Origin: Antribacter soli
GTDB taxonomy: Bacteria; Actinomycetota; Actinomycetes; Actinomycetales; Cellulomonadaceae
Assembly (NCBI RefSeq): GCF_021568775.1
Contig: NZ_JAKGSG010000035.1
Location: forward strand, 62,001 to 126,000
Length of the DNA stretch: 64,000 nt
Direction: 5' to 3'
A model generated the notes under the pieces. That model searched no databases, was not told where the DNA came from, and saw only the letters and a list, made by a program, of their open reading frames with translations. Positions 17,614 through 25,254 of the stretch are shown piece by piece. How positions within the stretch are numbered: the first letter of the stretch is position 1; each line of letters starts with the position of its first letter. The position numbers and the translations under genes were made by a program.

Positions 17614-17650
17614 TTGCCATCGTGTAAAACCCGCTTGCCACTGTGTGGCA
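17614..17650. promoter_or_regulatory. Candidate IclR operator pair between hutH-like gene and hut operon
   Basis: TTGCCATCGTGT (17614-17625) and TTGCCACTGTGT (17635-17646) are repeated 21 bp apart, two helical turns. The second is part of a perfect palindrome, TGCCAC-TGT-GTGGCA (17636-17650). It lies directly before TACGCT (17652-17657), a likely -10 of the hutH-like gene, so binding there would block transcription. Confidence 0.6.
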
Positions 17651-17706
17651 CTACGCTGACCGGCAACAATGGCAGACAGATGCGGCACGAGGGAAGGGGT
17701 ACGCCG

Positions 17707-19140
17707 ATGATCGAGCTCGCCGGCACTGCGAGCCTGGCGGACGTGGTGGCCGTCGCCGACGGCGCGGCCGTGCGCGTGCCCGACGCCGTGGTCGAGGCGG
17801 TGGGCCGGGCGCACGCCGCAGCGCACCGGCTCAGCCAGGAGGTGCCGACCTACGGTCGGACGACCGGCGTGGGCGCGAACAAGTCCGCCGTCGTGGACGA
17901 CGACGCCCACGGCCTCAGGCTCCTGCGCAGCCACGCGGTCGACGCTGGCGAGGAGCTGCCCGCACGGGCGGTGCGGGCGATGCTCGCCGTGCGGCTGAAC
18001 CAGCTGTGCGTGACCGGATCGGGCGTGGCCCCGGCGGTCCTGCGCGCGCTGGAGCGGATGCTGAACGAGAACGCCCTCCCCACCGTCCGCGCGTTCGCCT
18101 CCATCGGGACCGGGGACCTCGGGGCGCTCGCCGGCACCGCCCTGACCCTCATGGGCGAGCGCCCGGCCACCGGACCGCTCGAGCCCATGGCACCGTGGAG
18201 CCGGGACAGCGCGCTGCCGTTCATGAGCTCCAGCGCCCTCACGATCGGCCGCACGTGCCTCGTCGTCGACGCCCTGGACCGCCTCGACCGCGCCGCGGCG
18301 GTCGTGTACGCGCTCAGCTTCCGAGGGCTCGACGGGAACCCCTCGGTCCTCTCCCCCGCCGCCGTGCGCGCCGTGGCCGCGCCCGGCGTCGGCGCGGTGG
18401 CCGAGCGCACGAGGCGCCTGCTCGGTGCGGCCGCCGGCCCGGCCGGTCCGGCGGCCGCACCGGCGGCCCGGATCCAGGACGCCTACGGCCTCCGCGCGTT
18501 CCCGATCAGCCAGGGGGCCTTCACGCACGCGCTCGGTGCGCTGAACGAGCAGGCCGGAAGGTTGCTCGGCACCGCCCAGGAGAACCCGCTGTTCGACCTG
18601 GCGGGCGAGGCCGTGGTCCACCACGGCGCCTTCCACCAGGTGGCGCTCGGGCTGGCCCTCGACGGGTGCGCTCTCGCCCTCGCCCAGACGGGACCACTCG
18701 TGATGTCCCGGATCGGGATGCTCAACGAGCCTCGGTTCACCGGGCTCCGGCCGTTCCTCGCGGCGGGGCAGGAGGGCGCCTCCGGCCTGATGATGATCGA
18801 GTACGTCGCGGCCGGCGCCCTCGCCGAGCTCCGGGCGTCCGCGCAGCCGGCCTCCCTCGGTTCCGTGGTGCTCTCCCGAGGCGCCGAGGAGGACGCCAGC
18901 TTCGCGTCCCAGGCCGTCGTCCAGGGCGAGCGAGCCGTCGCGGCCTACCGGTCGCTGCTCGCCTGCGAGCTCGTCGGAGCCGTGCGGCTGCTCCGGCAGC
19001 GGGGCGTCGGCCTGCCCGCCGGACCGCTGCGCGACGCGCTCGACCTGGCCGGTGCGCTGCCCGCCGAGGACACCGACCGTGACCTGCGGGGCGACCTCGA
19101 GATCGCCCGGGCCCTGCTCGACGGGCTCGCGCGGGTGTAG
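17707..19140 (+). CDS. Histidine/aromatic ammonia-lyase family protein lacking the canonical MIO triad
   Basis: 477 aa, class I lyase-like fold. Family features kept: PTYGRTTGVG (Tyr loop), LLRSHAV (His), IQDAYGLRAFP (Gln, Tyr, Arg), ENPLFD, and ALAELRASAQPAS with EED near the C-terminus. The position of the Ala-Ser-Gly that self-cyclises to MIO reads FASIGTGDLGALAG, so the triad is Gly-Thr-Gly with one residue fewer. The usual NGTQ region reads FMSSSALTIG. It is divergent from the hut operon and is the only hutH candidate here. Whether it deaminates histidine is open. ATG 17707 was chosen because GGGAAGGGG precedes it by 7 nt. Confidence 0.85.
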   Translation: MIELAGTASLADVVAVADGAAVRVPDAVVEAVGRAHAAAHRLSQEVPTYGRTTGVGANKSAVVDDDAHGLRLLRSHAVDAGEELPARAVRAMLAVRLNQLCVTGSGVAPAVLRALERMLNENALPTVRAFASIGTGDLGALAGTALTLMGERPATGPLEPMAPWSRDSALPFMSSSALTIGRTCLVVDALDRLDRAAAVVYALSFRGLDGNPSVLSPAAVRAVAAPGVGAVAERTRRLLGAAAGPAGPAAAPAARIQDAYGLRAFPISQGAFTHALGALNEQAGRLLGTAQENPLFDLAGEAVVHHGAFHQVALGLALDGCALALAQTGPLVMSRIGMLNEPRFTGLRPFLAAGQEGASGLMMIEYVAAGALAELRASAQPASLGSVVLSRGAEEDASFASQAVVQGERAVAAYRSLLACELVGAVRLLRQRGVGLPAGPLRDALDLAGALPAEDTDRDLRGDLEIARALLDGLARV

Positions 19141-19174
19141 CGCGCCGGGGTGATCCTGTCGGCGGGGTCCGGCG

Positions 19175-19180
19175 TAGCGT
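19175..19180 (+). promoter_or_regulatory. -10 box of the DUF2277 gene (leaderless)
   Basis: TAGCGT ends 7 nt before the ATG at 19188, and there is no ribosome site. Confidence 0.6.
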
Positions 19181-19187
19181 GGACGGC

Positions 19188-19511
19188 ATGTGCCGGAACA
19201 TCACGACCCTGCGCGGGCTCGAGCCGCCCGCGACCGACGAGGAGATCCAGGCCGCCGCGCTGCAGTTCGTGCGGAAGGTGACGGGTGTGTCGAAGGTCAG
19301 CGACGCGACGCGCGAGCCCGTCGAGCAGGCCACGGACGAGATCGCGCAGATCGTGGCGCGGCTGCTGGAGGACCTGCCAGCCCGGCGTCAGCCGCCGCCC
19401 ACCGTGCCGCCCCTGCGCCGGGAGGACGTCCGTGCGCGCATCGCCGCGCGTCAGGCCGCGCGCGACGAGCACGAGCGGATGCACGAGCTCGGCATCGCGC
19501 ACACGCACTGA
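19188..19511 (+). CDS. DUF2277 family protein
   Basis: 107 aa. MCRNITTLRGLEPPATDEEI at the N-terminus, then ALQFVRKVTGVSK, is the hallmark of DUF2277: small cytosolic proteins with a conserved N-terminal Cys-Arg-Asn. Function is unknown. The C-terminal 35 residues are charged and extend past the usual domain of about 65-90 residues. The start is supported by the leaderless -10 and by the family's fixed MCRN beginning. Confidence 0.85.
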   Translation: MCRNITTLRGLEPPATDEEIQAAALQFVRKVTGVSKVSDATREPVEQATDEIAQIVARLLEDLPARRQPPPTVPPLRREDVRARIAARQAARDEHERMHELGIAHTH

Positions 19512-19599
19512 ACCGGTCGACGGCGGCCGCCAGGCCCGGGTGCACCACGTCACGCCGGCAAGGCCCCTCCCAGGGCGGCGTCGGCGTGCGGCGGGCACG

Positions 19600-19605
19600 T
19601 AGCCT
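19600..19605 (+). promoter_or_regulatory. -10 box of the 92-aa protein gene (leaderless)
   Basis: TAGCCT ends 7 nt before the GTG at 19613. Confidence 0.55.
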
Positions 19606-19612
19606 TGGGCAC

Positions 19613-19891
19613 GTGAGCGACTCCCAGGCCCCGGTCAGCGCCGCGATGCACCGCGCGAAGGCGGACGCCCGCGCGGCGCACGTCACGGTGGGCCAGGTCC
19701 GGCACCTGCAGGGCGGACGGGTCGAGATCGACTGCTCGTGCGGCATGGTCCTGACGAACGGGCCGGACTGGTCGCTCGACGAGCACATCCGGCTGCACCG
19801 GGCGGAAGCGCGCTATCTCGCCTTGAGCAAGGTCGCGCCCGCGGGGATGCCGCGGCTCATCGCGGTCGACGCGCGCCGCGTGCCCCGCTGA
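19613..19891 (+). CDS. Hypothetical protein with a CxC...HxxxH zinc-knuckle-like motif
   Basis: 92 aa, not recognised. The middle reads RVEIDCSCGMVLTNG, then WSDEHIRLH-like spacing (actual: WSLDEHIRLHRAEA), giving Cys-X-Cys and, about 20 residues later, His-X3-His. This could hold a zinc ion as in small zinc-finger proteins. The rest is basic and alanine-rich. It has its own leaderless promoter and follows DUF2277 by 101 bp. No partner gene suggests a role. Confidence 0.65.
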   Translation: MSDSQAPVSAAMHRAKADARAAHVTVGQVRHLQGGRVEIDCSCGMVLTNGPDWSLDEHIRLHRAEARYLALSKVAPAGMPRLIAVDARRVPR

Positions 19892-19915
19892 CGCGGCCCC
19901 CGAGGACCGCCGCTC

Positions 19916-20158
19916 TCAGAGCTCCTCCGGGTCGTCCCAGGAGACCCCGCTCGAGGCGCCCTCGATGGGCTCGAGCTGACCCGCGGAGAGCCGGCGCGGC
20001 GCCTTGGTGGCGTCTCCCCCGCCCAGGACGGCCCCACGAGGCGAGATGCCCCGCGCGTGACGCGGCGGGGCGAGGCGGGCGTAGGAGGCGATGGACTCGT
20101 CGATCAGGTCGGACCGGTCGGCGGTACTCGCGGGGGGCTCCCCCTGCTCGGTGATCAT
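19916..20158 (-). CDS. Small hypothetical protein
   Basis: 80 aa, MITEQGEPPASTADRSDLID, then ESIASYARLAPPRHARGISP and a tail ending SWDDPEEL. It is hydrophilic and proline-rich with no membrane segment or known motif; it looks partly disordered. It is convergent with the 92-aa gene (24 bp between stops) and divergent from glgX. The ATG at 20158 was chosen for the best codon pattern. I do not recognise it. Confidence 0.55.
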   Translation of the reverse strand: MITEQGEPPASTADRSDLIDESIASYARLAPPRHARGISPRGAVLGGGDATKAPRRLSAGQLEPIEGASSGVSWDDPEEL

Positions 20159-20296
20159 GCACACAGATTCTTGCAGGTGAATCGATCCGACGCCTGCGCT
20201 TGGCACACTATTCTGCGAGGGAGTCGGGTAGTGATCGCGTGAAGAATCCGGCCCGCCGCGCGGCCTTGCGGGCGCTGCCCAGCCGGGAGTGTGATG

Positions 20297-22489
20297 ATGC
20301 TCGGCATGCAGACCTGGCCCGGGCGCGCTTACCCACTCGGAGCGGTGTTCGACGGCGCGGGAACGAACTTCGCCCTCTACTCGGCTGTGGCCGAGCGGGT
20401 GGAGCTCTGCCTCGTCGCGGACGACGGCTCCGAGACGAGGATCGACGTCGGCGAGACCGATGCGGACGTCTGGCACGTCTACCTGCCGGGCGTCGGGCCG
20501 GGGATGCGCTACGGCTACCGGGTCCACGGCCCGTACGACCCGTCCCGGGGCCACCGCTGCAACCCCGCGAAGCTCCTGCTCGACCCGTACGCGAAGGCTG
20601 TCGACGGCGACATCGACTCCGACGAGTCCCTCTTCTCGTACCCGTTCACCGACCCGGGGGCAGCCACCCGCTCCCCGTCCCGGCCCGAGGGCCTGAACGT
20701 CAAGGACTCGGCCGGGCACACCATGACATCGGTCGTGGTGAACCCCTTCTTCGACTGGGGTCACGACCGCCCGCCGGCCACCGACTACCACGACAGCGTG
20801 ATCTACGAGGCCCACGTCAAGGGCATGACGATGCGCCACCCGGACGTCCCGGAGGAGCTGCGCGGCACCTATGCGGGGCTGGCGCACCCGGCGATGCTCG
20901 ACCACCTCACCGGCCTCGGGGTCACCGCGGTGGAGCTCATGCCGGTGCACCAGTTCGTCACCGACCCGAGCCTGCGCCCGCGCGGCCTGAGCAACTACTG
21001 GGGATACAACACGATCGGCTTCTTCGCGCCGCACAACGGCTACGCCGCGTACGGCACGCGAGGTCAGCAGGTCATGGAGTTCAAGGCCATGGTCAAGGCC
21101 ATGCACGAGGCGGGGATCGAGGTGATCCTCGACGTGGTCTACAACCACACGGCCGAGGGCAACCACCTGGGGCCGACCCTGGGCTTCCGCGGAATCGACA
21201 ACGCCGCCTACTACCGCCTGGTCGACGGCGACGAGGCGCACTACTTCGACACGACGGGCACGGGGAACTCGCTGCTCATGCGCTCCCCCGCGGTGCTCCA
21301 GCTCATCATGGACTCGCTGCGGTACTGGGTCGAGGAGATGCACGTCGACGGCTTCCGCTTCGACCTCGCCGCGACGCTGGCCCGCCAGTTCCACGAGGTG
21401 GACCGCCTGTCGGCGTTCTTCGACATCGTGCACCAGGACCCGGTGATCTCCCAGGTCAAGCTCATCGCGGAGCCGTGGGACCTGGGCGACGGCGGCTACC
21501 AGGTCGGCGGGTTCCCGTCGCTGTGGACGGAGTGGAACGGCCGCTACCGCGACACCGTCCGCGACTTCTGGCGCGGCGAGCCGGCGACCCTGCCCGAGTT
21601 CGCATCACGCCTGACTGGCTCGAGCGACCTCTACGAGCACACGGGCCGCAAGCCGTTCGCATCGATCAACTTCGTCACCGCCCACGACGGATTCACGCTC
21701 GCCGACCTCACGGCCTACGACCAGAAGCACAACGCCTCCAACGGCGAGAGCAACAAGGACGGCGAGAGCCACAACCGGTCGTGGAACTGCGGCGCGGAGG
21801 GCCCCACCGACGACCCGGTCGTGAACCGGCTGCGCGCCCGGCAGCGCCGCAACCTCCTGGTCACGCTCCTGCTCTCGCAGGGCGTGCCCATGCTGTCGCA
21901 CGGGGACGAGATCGGCCGCACGCAGCACGGCAACAACAACGCCTACTGTCAGGACAACTCGCTCACCTGGATGGACTGGGAGCTCGACGCCGAGCGGCTG
22001 GACCTGCTCGACTTCGCCCGGCGGGCGGTCCGGCTGCGCCGCGACCACCCGATCCTGCACCGGCGCCGCTTCTTCGAGGGTCGTCTGCCGCAGCCCGACG
22101 CCGGATGGACCGCTGCGGGCGCTGGCCTGGCCGGGGGGCCGCTGCCCGACATCGACTGGCTCGACAACACGGGCGCCCGGATGGACGCCGCGGACTGGCT
22201 GCAGAGATACGCCCGCTCGGTCATGGTGTTCCTCAACGGCGACGCCATCCCGGAGAAGGATGGCCGCGGCGGCCCCGTCGTCGACGACTCGTTCCTCCTG
22301 CTGCTCAACGCCCACTCCGAGCCCCTCGACTTCACGCTGCCGCCCGCCAGGTACGCGCCGCGCTGGACGGTGGTGCTCGACACGGACGGCAGCGCGGAAC
22401 CCGGCTCCTCGCTCGGTGCCGGCAAGGAGCTCACGGTGTGCGGCCGCAGCGTCGTCGTGCTGACTCGCCCCGCGGGCGTACCCGGCTAG
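20297..22489 (+). CDS. glgX: Glycogen debranching enzyme GlgX (isoamylase type)
   Basis: 730 aa. An N-terminal CBM48 (GAVFDGAGTNFALYSAVAERVE) is followed by a GH13 catalytic barrel: DVVYNHTAEG, nucleophile Asp in GFRFDLAATLAR, acid Glu in LIAEPWD, third Asp in TAHDGFTL. The GlgX signature SWNCGAEGPT is present. It hydrolyses alpha-1,6 branches of glycogen/limit dextrin in the cytosol. Four in-frame starts lie close together; ATG 20297 is 7 nt after GGGAG. Its TAG stop forms part of the next gene's -10. Confidence 0.94.
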   Translation: MLGMQTWPGRAYPLGAVFDGAGTNFALYSAVAERVELCLVADDGSETRIDVGETDADVWHVYLPGVGPGMRYGYRVHGPYDPSRGHRCNPAKLLLDPYAKAVDGDIDSDESLFSYPFTDPGAATRSPSRPEGLNVKDSAGHTMTSVVVNPFFDWGHDRPPATDYHDSVIYEAHVKGMTMRHPDVPEELRGTYAGLAHPAMLDHLTGLGVTAVELMPVHQFVTDPSLRPRGLSNYWGYNTIGFFAPHNGYAAYGTRGQQVMEFKAMVKAMHEAGIEVILDVVYNHTAEGNHLGPTLGFRGIDNAAYYRLVDGDEAHYFDTTGTGNSLLMRSPAVLQLIMDSLRYWVEEMHVDGFRFDLAATLARQFHEVDRLSAFFDIVHQDPVISQVKLIAEPWDLGDGGYQVGGFPSLWTEWNGRYRDTVRDFWRGEPATLPEFASRLTGSSDLYEHTGRKPFASINFVTAHDGFTLADLTAYDQKHNASNGESNKDGESHNRSWNCGAEGPTDDPVVNRLRARQRRNLLVTLLLSQGVPMLSHGDEIGRTQHGNNNAYCQDNSLTWMDWELDAERLDLLDFARRAVRLRRDHPILHRRRFFEGRLPQPDAGWTAAGAGLAGGPLPDIDWLDNTGARMDAADWLQRYARSVMVFLNGDAIPEKDGRGGPVVDDSFLLLLNAHSEPLDFTLPPARYAPRWTVVLDTDGSAEPGSSLGAGKELTVCGRSVVVLTRPAGVPG

Positions 22490-22492
22490 GCT
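22487..22492 (+). promoter_or_regulatory. -10 box of the TreZ-like gene, made from the glgX stop codon
   Basis: TAGGCT starts with the TAG stop of glgX (22487-22489) and ends 7 nt before GTG 22500. Confidence 0.55.
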
Positions 22493-22499
22493 GTCCGCC

Positions 22500-24356
22500 G
22501 TGACCGGACCGAGGAACGGCACCGGAGGACTCCCGAGCCGGACGAGCACCAACCGCGCCCGACCCTCAGGATCCACGCCGCCGCCCGCACCGGGACCCGA
22601 GATCCCCGTGCCGGGGCCACGGCCTGTGGTGTGGGCGCCGCACGCCCGCATCATCGAGGTGGTGCTCCCGCAGGACGACGGCGGCGAGGAGCGTCTCCCG
22701 CTGCGGCTCATGGGCTCCACGCTGCCCGGGTACTGGGCCGCCGACGGCGAGCTGCCGGCCGGGACGGACTACGGTTACTCGATCGACGGGGGCGAGCTGC
22801 TGCCGGACCCGCGCGGCGTGTGGCTGCCCGCCGGCGTCCACGGCCCGACCCGCGTCTTCGATCCCGGGTTCGACTGGTCCGACGGCGCGTGGACCCCGCC
22901 GGACCTCGGCTCCGGCGTGCTGCTGCACGTCGACGTCGCGACGTTCACCCCGGAGGGCACGCTCGACGCCGCCGCCGGGCTGCTGCCCTCCGTCGCCGAC
23001 CTGGGCATCCAGGGAGTCGAGCTCGCGCCGGTCGCGTCGTTCGACCCCGACCAGGGCCCCGCGAACGGCGTGCGCCTCTACTCGGTGCACGAGCCCTACG
23101 GCGGCCCCCGCGCCCTGCAGCGGTTCGTCGACGCCGCCCACGGTGCCGGCCTCGCCGTCGTCCTGGACGTGCCGTACCGCTGGGCGGTGACCCGTGACCT
23201 GGGCCTGCACCAGTTCGGCCCCTACGCCGTCGGCTCGCCGTCCCAGGTGCGGGACCGCCGCAGCCCGCTGGCCGTCCGGTCGGACAGCGTCGCGGCGATG
23301 CGGCCGCGCACCGGGCAGGTGCCGCTCGTGCGGCCCCGGACGGGCCAGCTCCCCGTGGTCCGGGGCCGCACGCCCTCCGTGCCGTCCGCGCCGACGGTGC
23401 GCACGGACGCGTCGACGCCGCGGATCAATCTGGACGGCAGCGGCAGCCGCGGCCCGCGCGAGTTCCTCGTGGACGACGCGAAGCACTGGTTCACCGAGTA
23501 CCACCTGGACGGCGTGGTGCTCGACGTCGACGCGCTGACCGACCGCTCCCAGGTGCCGTTCCTCGGCGATCTCGCCGACTCCGTCGTGATGGTCGGCGAG
23601 AGCACGCGCCGTCGCCTGTCCCTGCTCATCGACGGGCCGGGCCGCAGCGACCGCCTGACGTCCCTCGTGCACCGCCTGCTGACCACGCCGGGCAACCCGC
23701 GCGACGTGGACGACCTGCGCGTGCTCGCCGAGATCATGCAGCCGGCGGTGCGGCGCAACGTCCGCCAGACGCCCGCGGGGCGGCGGGCGCAGCACGTGGG
23801 CCGGCGCGGCGGCCCGCGGCCCGGTGCCGCGGTCGTGGAGAACATCACCCGCCTGCCGGCTGCGACCCTCGCCATCCCGTGGCCCGCCGACGACAGCCCC
23901 GCGCGTGGACTTCTCGAGATGGACGACCTCGACGCCAAGGCGAGCCTCCTCGCGTGCGCCGTGCTCGCGGGCACGCCGCTCGTCCTCGACACGCTGCACG
24001 TGCCCGTGGTGTGCCGCACCGAGCGGGACCGGCGGCTGGCGTCGTGGGCGCGCGACCTGATCAAGCTCCGGCACGACATGTCCGACGAGCTCGACCTGCC
24101 GCTCGAGATCCGCGCCACCCCTGACAGCACGGTCCTGATCATCCGGCGCGGCAACGGCGCCCTCGTGCTGAACGCCGGCACCGGGCTCGCCGCGCTGCGC
24201 CTGGGGAACGTGCTGCGACCCGCCGAGAGCGACCTCCAGGCACCCCCGCCCGCCGCGTTCCGGCTGGTAGCGGCCTGGGAGCCGGGGGCCACGCGGCTCG
24301 TCGGCGACACCCTCACGGTCCCCGGCCGGATGGTCGCCGTCCTCCGCGCGGACTGA
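22500..24356 (+). CDS. Degenerate malto-oligosyltrehalose trehalohydrolase (TreZ)-like GH13 protein
   Basis: 618 aa. It has a CBM48-like front (VVWAPHARIIEVVLP) and a TreZ-like barrel, but GH13 motifs are broken. Region I DVVYNH reads DVPYRW, region II GFRLDA reads GVVLDVDA (Asp kept, Arg lost), and region III may keep a Glu in VVMVGEST. Residues 267-296 are a Pro/Arg-rich insert with repeated RPRTGQ units, between the barrel halves. It follows glgX by 10 bp with its own leaderless promoter, suggesting a non-catalytic or altered role in glycogen/trehalose metabolism. Activity is doubtful. Confidence 0.7.
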   Translation: MTGPRNGTGGLPSRTSTNRARPSGSTPPPAPGPEIPVPGPRPVVWAPHARIIEVVLPQDDGGEERLPLRLMGSTLPGYWAADGELPAGTDYGYSIDGGELLPDPRGVWLPAGVHGPTRVFDPGFDWSDGAWTPPDLGSGVLLHVDVATFTPEGTLDAAAGLLPSVADLGIQGVELAPVASFDPDQGPANGVRLYSVHEPYGGPRALQRFVDAAHGAGLAVVLDVPYRWAVTRDLGLHQFGPYAVGSPSQVRDRRSPLAVRSDSVAAMRPRTGQVPLVRPRTGQLPVVRGRTPSVPSAPTVRTDASTPRINLDGSGSRGPREFLVDDAKHWFTEYHLDGVVLDVDALTDRSQVPFLGDLADSVVMVGESTRRRLSLLIDGPGRSDRLTSLVHRLLTTPGNPRDVDDLRVLAEIMQPAVRRNVRQTPAGRRAQHVGRRGGPRPGAAVVENITRLPAATLAIPWPADDSPARGLLEMDDLDAKASLLACAVLAGTPLVLDTLHVPVVCRTERDRRLASWARDLIKLRHDMSDELDLPLEIRATPDSTVLIIRRGNGALVLNAGTGLAALRLGNVLRPAESDLQAPPPAAFRLVAAWEPGATRLVGDTLTVPGRMVAVLRAD

Positions 24357-24368
24357 ATCCCCCGCCGC

Positions 24369-24374
24369 TAGGCT
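24369..24374 (+). promoter_or_regulatory. -10 box of the PPK2 gene (leaderless)
   Basis: TAGGCT ends 8 nt before the ATG at 24383, and there is no ribosome site. Confidence 0.6.
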
Positions 24375-24382
24375 CGCCCCTC

Positions 24383-25243
24383 ATGACGACCACGCTCGAA
24401 CGGCTCTGGGACGAGCCTCCGGCAAGGGCGCTGCGGTGGGTCCCCGGGACAGACCTCGCGGCGCTCGACTGCGCGGGCACGCCCGGCTGGGCCGGCACCA
24501 AGCCCGAGGGCGAGCAGCTCGTCGCGAGCCGGGCCGGCGAGCTCGCCGACCTGCAGGAGCGCCTCTTCGCCGACGGCCGCTCCGGCGGCAACCGGTCCGT
24601 CCTGCTCGTGCTGCAGGGCCTCGACACGGCCGGCAAGGGCGGGATCGTGCGGCACGTCGTGGGGCTCGTCGACCCGCAGGGCGTCATGCACCGAAGCTTC
24701 GCTGCGCCGACGGCCGAGGAGGCTGCGCACGGGTACCTCTGGCGCGTCCGCGAGGCGCTCCCCCGGCCCGGCTACCTGGGCGTCTTCGACCGGTCGCACT
24801 ACGAGCAGGTGCTCGTCGTGCGCGTCGAGGGCCTTGAGCCCGAGGCGCTGTGGCGGGCGCACTACGACGAGATCCTCGCGTTCGAGCAGGAGGTCCGCGG
24901 CGTGGGCACCACGATCGTCAAGGTCGCGCTCATGGTGTCCCCCGAGGAGCAGAAGGCACGCCTCGCGGAGCGGCTCGAGCGGCGGGACAAGTACTGGAAG
25001 TACAGCCCTGGCGACATCGACACGGTGCGCCGGTACCCGCAGTACGTCGGGGCCTACCAGGAGATGCTGGACCGCACGTCCACCGAGCAGTCGCCGTGGC
25101 ACCTGGTGCCCGCCGACCGAAAGTGGTTCGCGCGGCTCGCCGTCACGGAGCTGCTGCTCGGCGCGCTCCGGTCGCTCGGCCTGGGCTGGCCGCCGGCGAC
25201 CTTCGACGTCGAGGCGGAGAAGGCGCGCCTCGCGGCGAGCTGA
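24383..25243 (+). CDS. PPK2-family polyphosphate kinase / polyphosphate:nucleotide phosphotransferase
   Basis: 286 aa, one PPK2 domain. Walker A is LQGLDTAGKGG and Walker B is GVFDRSHYEQVLVVRV. Lid-region basic motifs include RLERRDKYWKYSPGD, and ADRKWFARLAV closes the domain. It moves phosphate between polyphosphate and AMP/ADP/GDP in the cytosol. The short single-domain form and the GLDTAGKGG motif fit class I/III enzymes; which nucleotide is used cannot be read from sequence alone. It is convergent with zapE (11 bp apart). Carbon (glgX) and phosphate reserve genes lie together here. Confidence 0.92.
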   Translation: MTTTLERLWDEPPARALRWVPGTDLAALDCAGTPGWAGTKPEGEQLVASRAGELADLQERLFADGRSGGNRSVLLVLQGLDTAGKGGIVRHVVGLVDPQGVMHRSFAAPTAEEAAHGYLWRVREALPRPGYLGVFDRSHYEQVLVVRVEGLEPEALWRAHYDEILAFEQEVRGVGTTIVKVALMVSPEEQKARLAERLERRDKYWKYSPGDIDTVRRYPQYVGAYQEMLDRTSTEQSPWHLVPADRKWFARLAVTELLLGALRSLGLGWPPATFDVEAEKARLAAS

Positions 25244-25254
25244 CGCGGTCGCGC

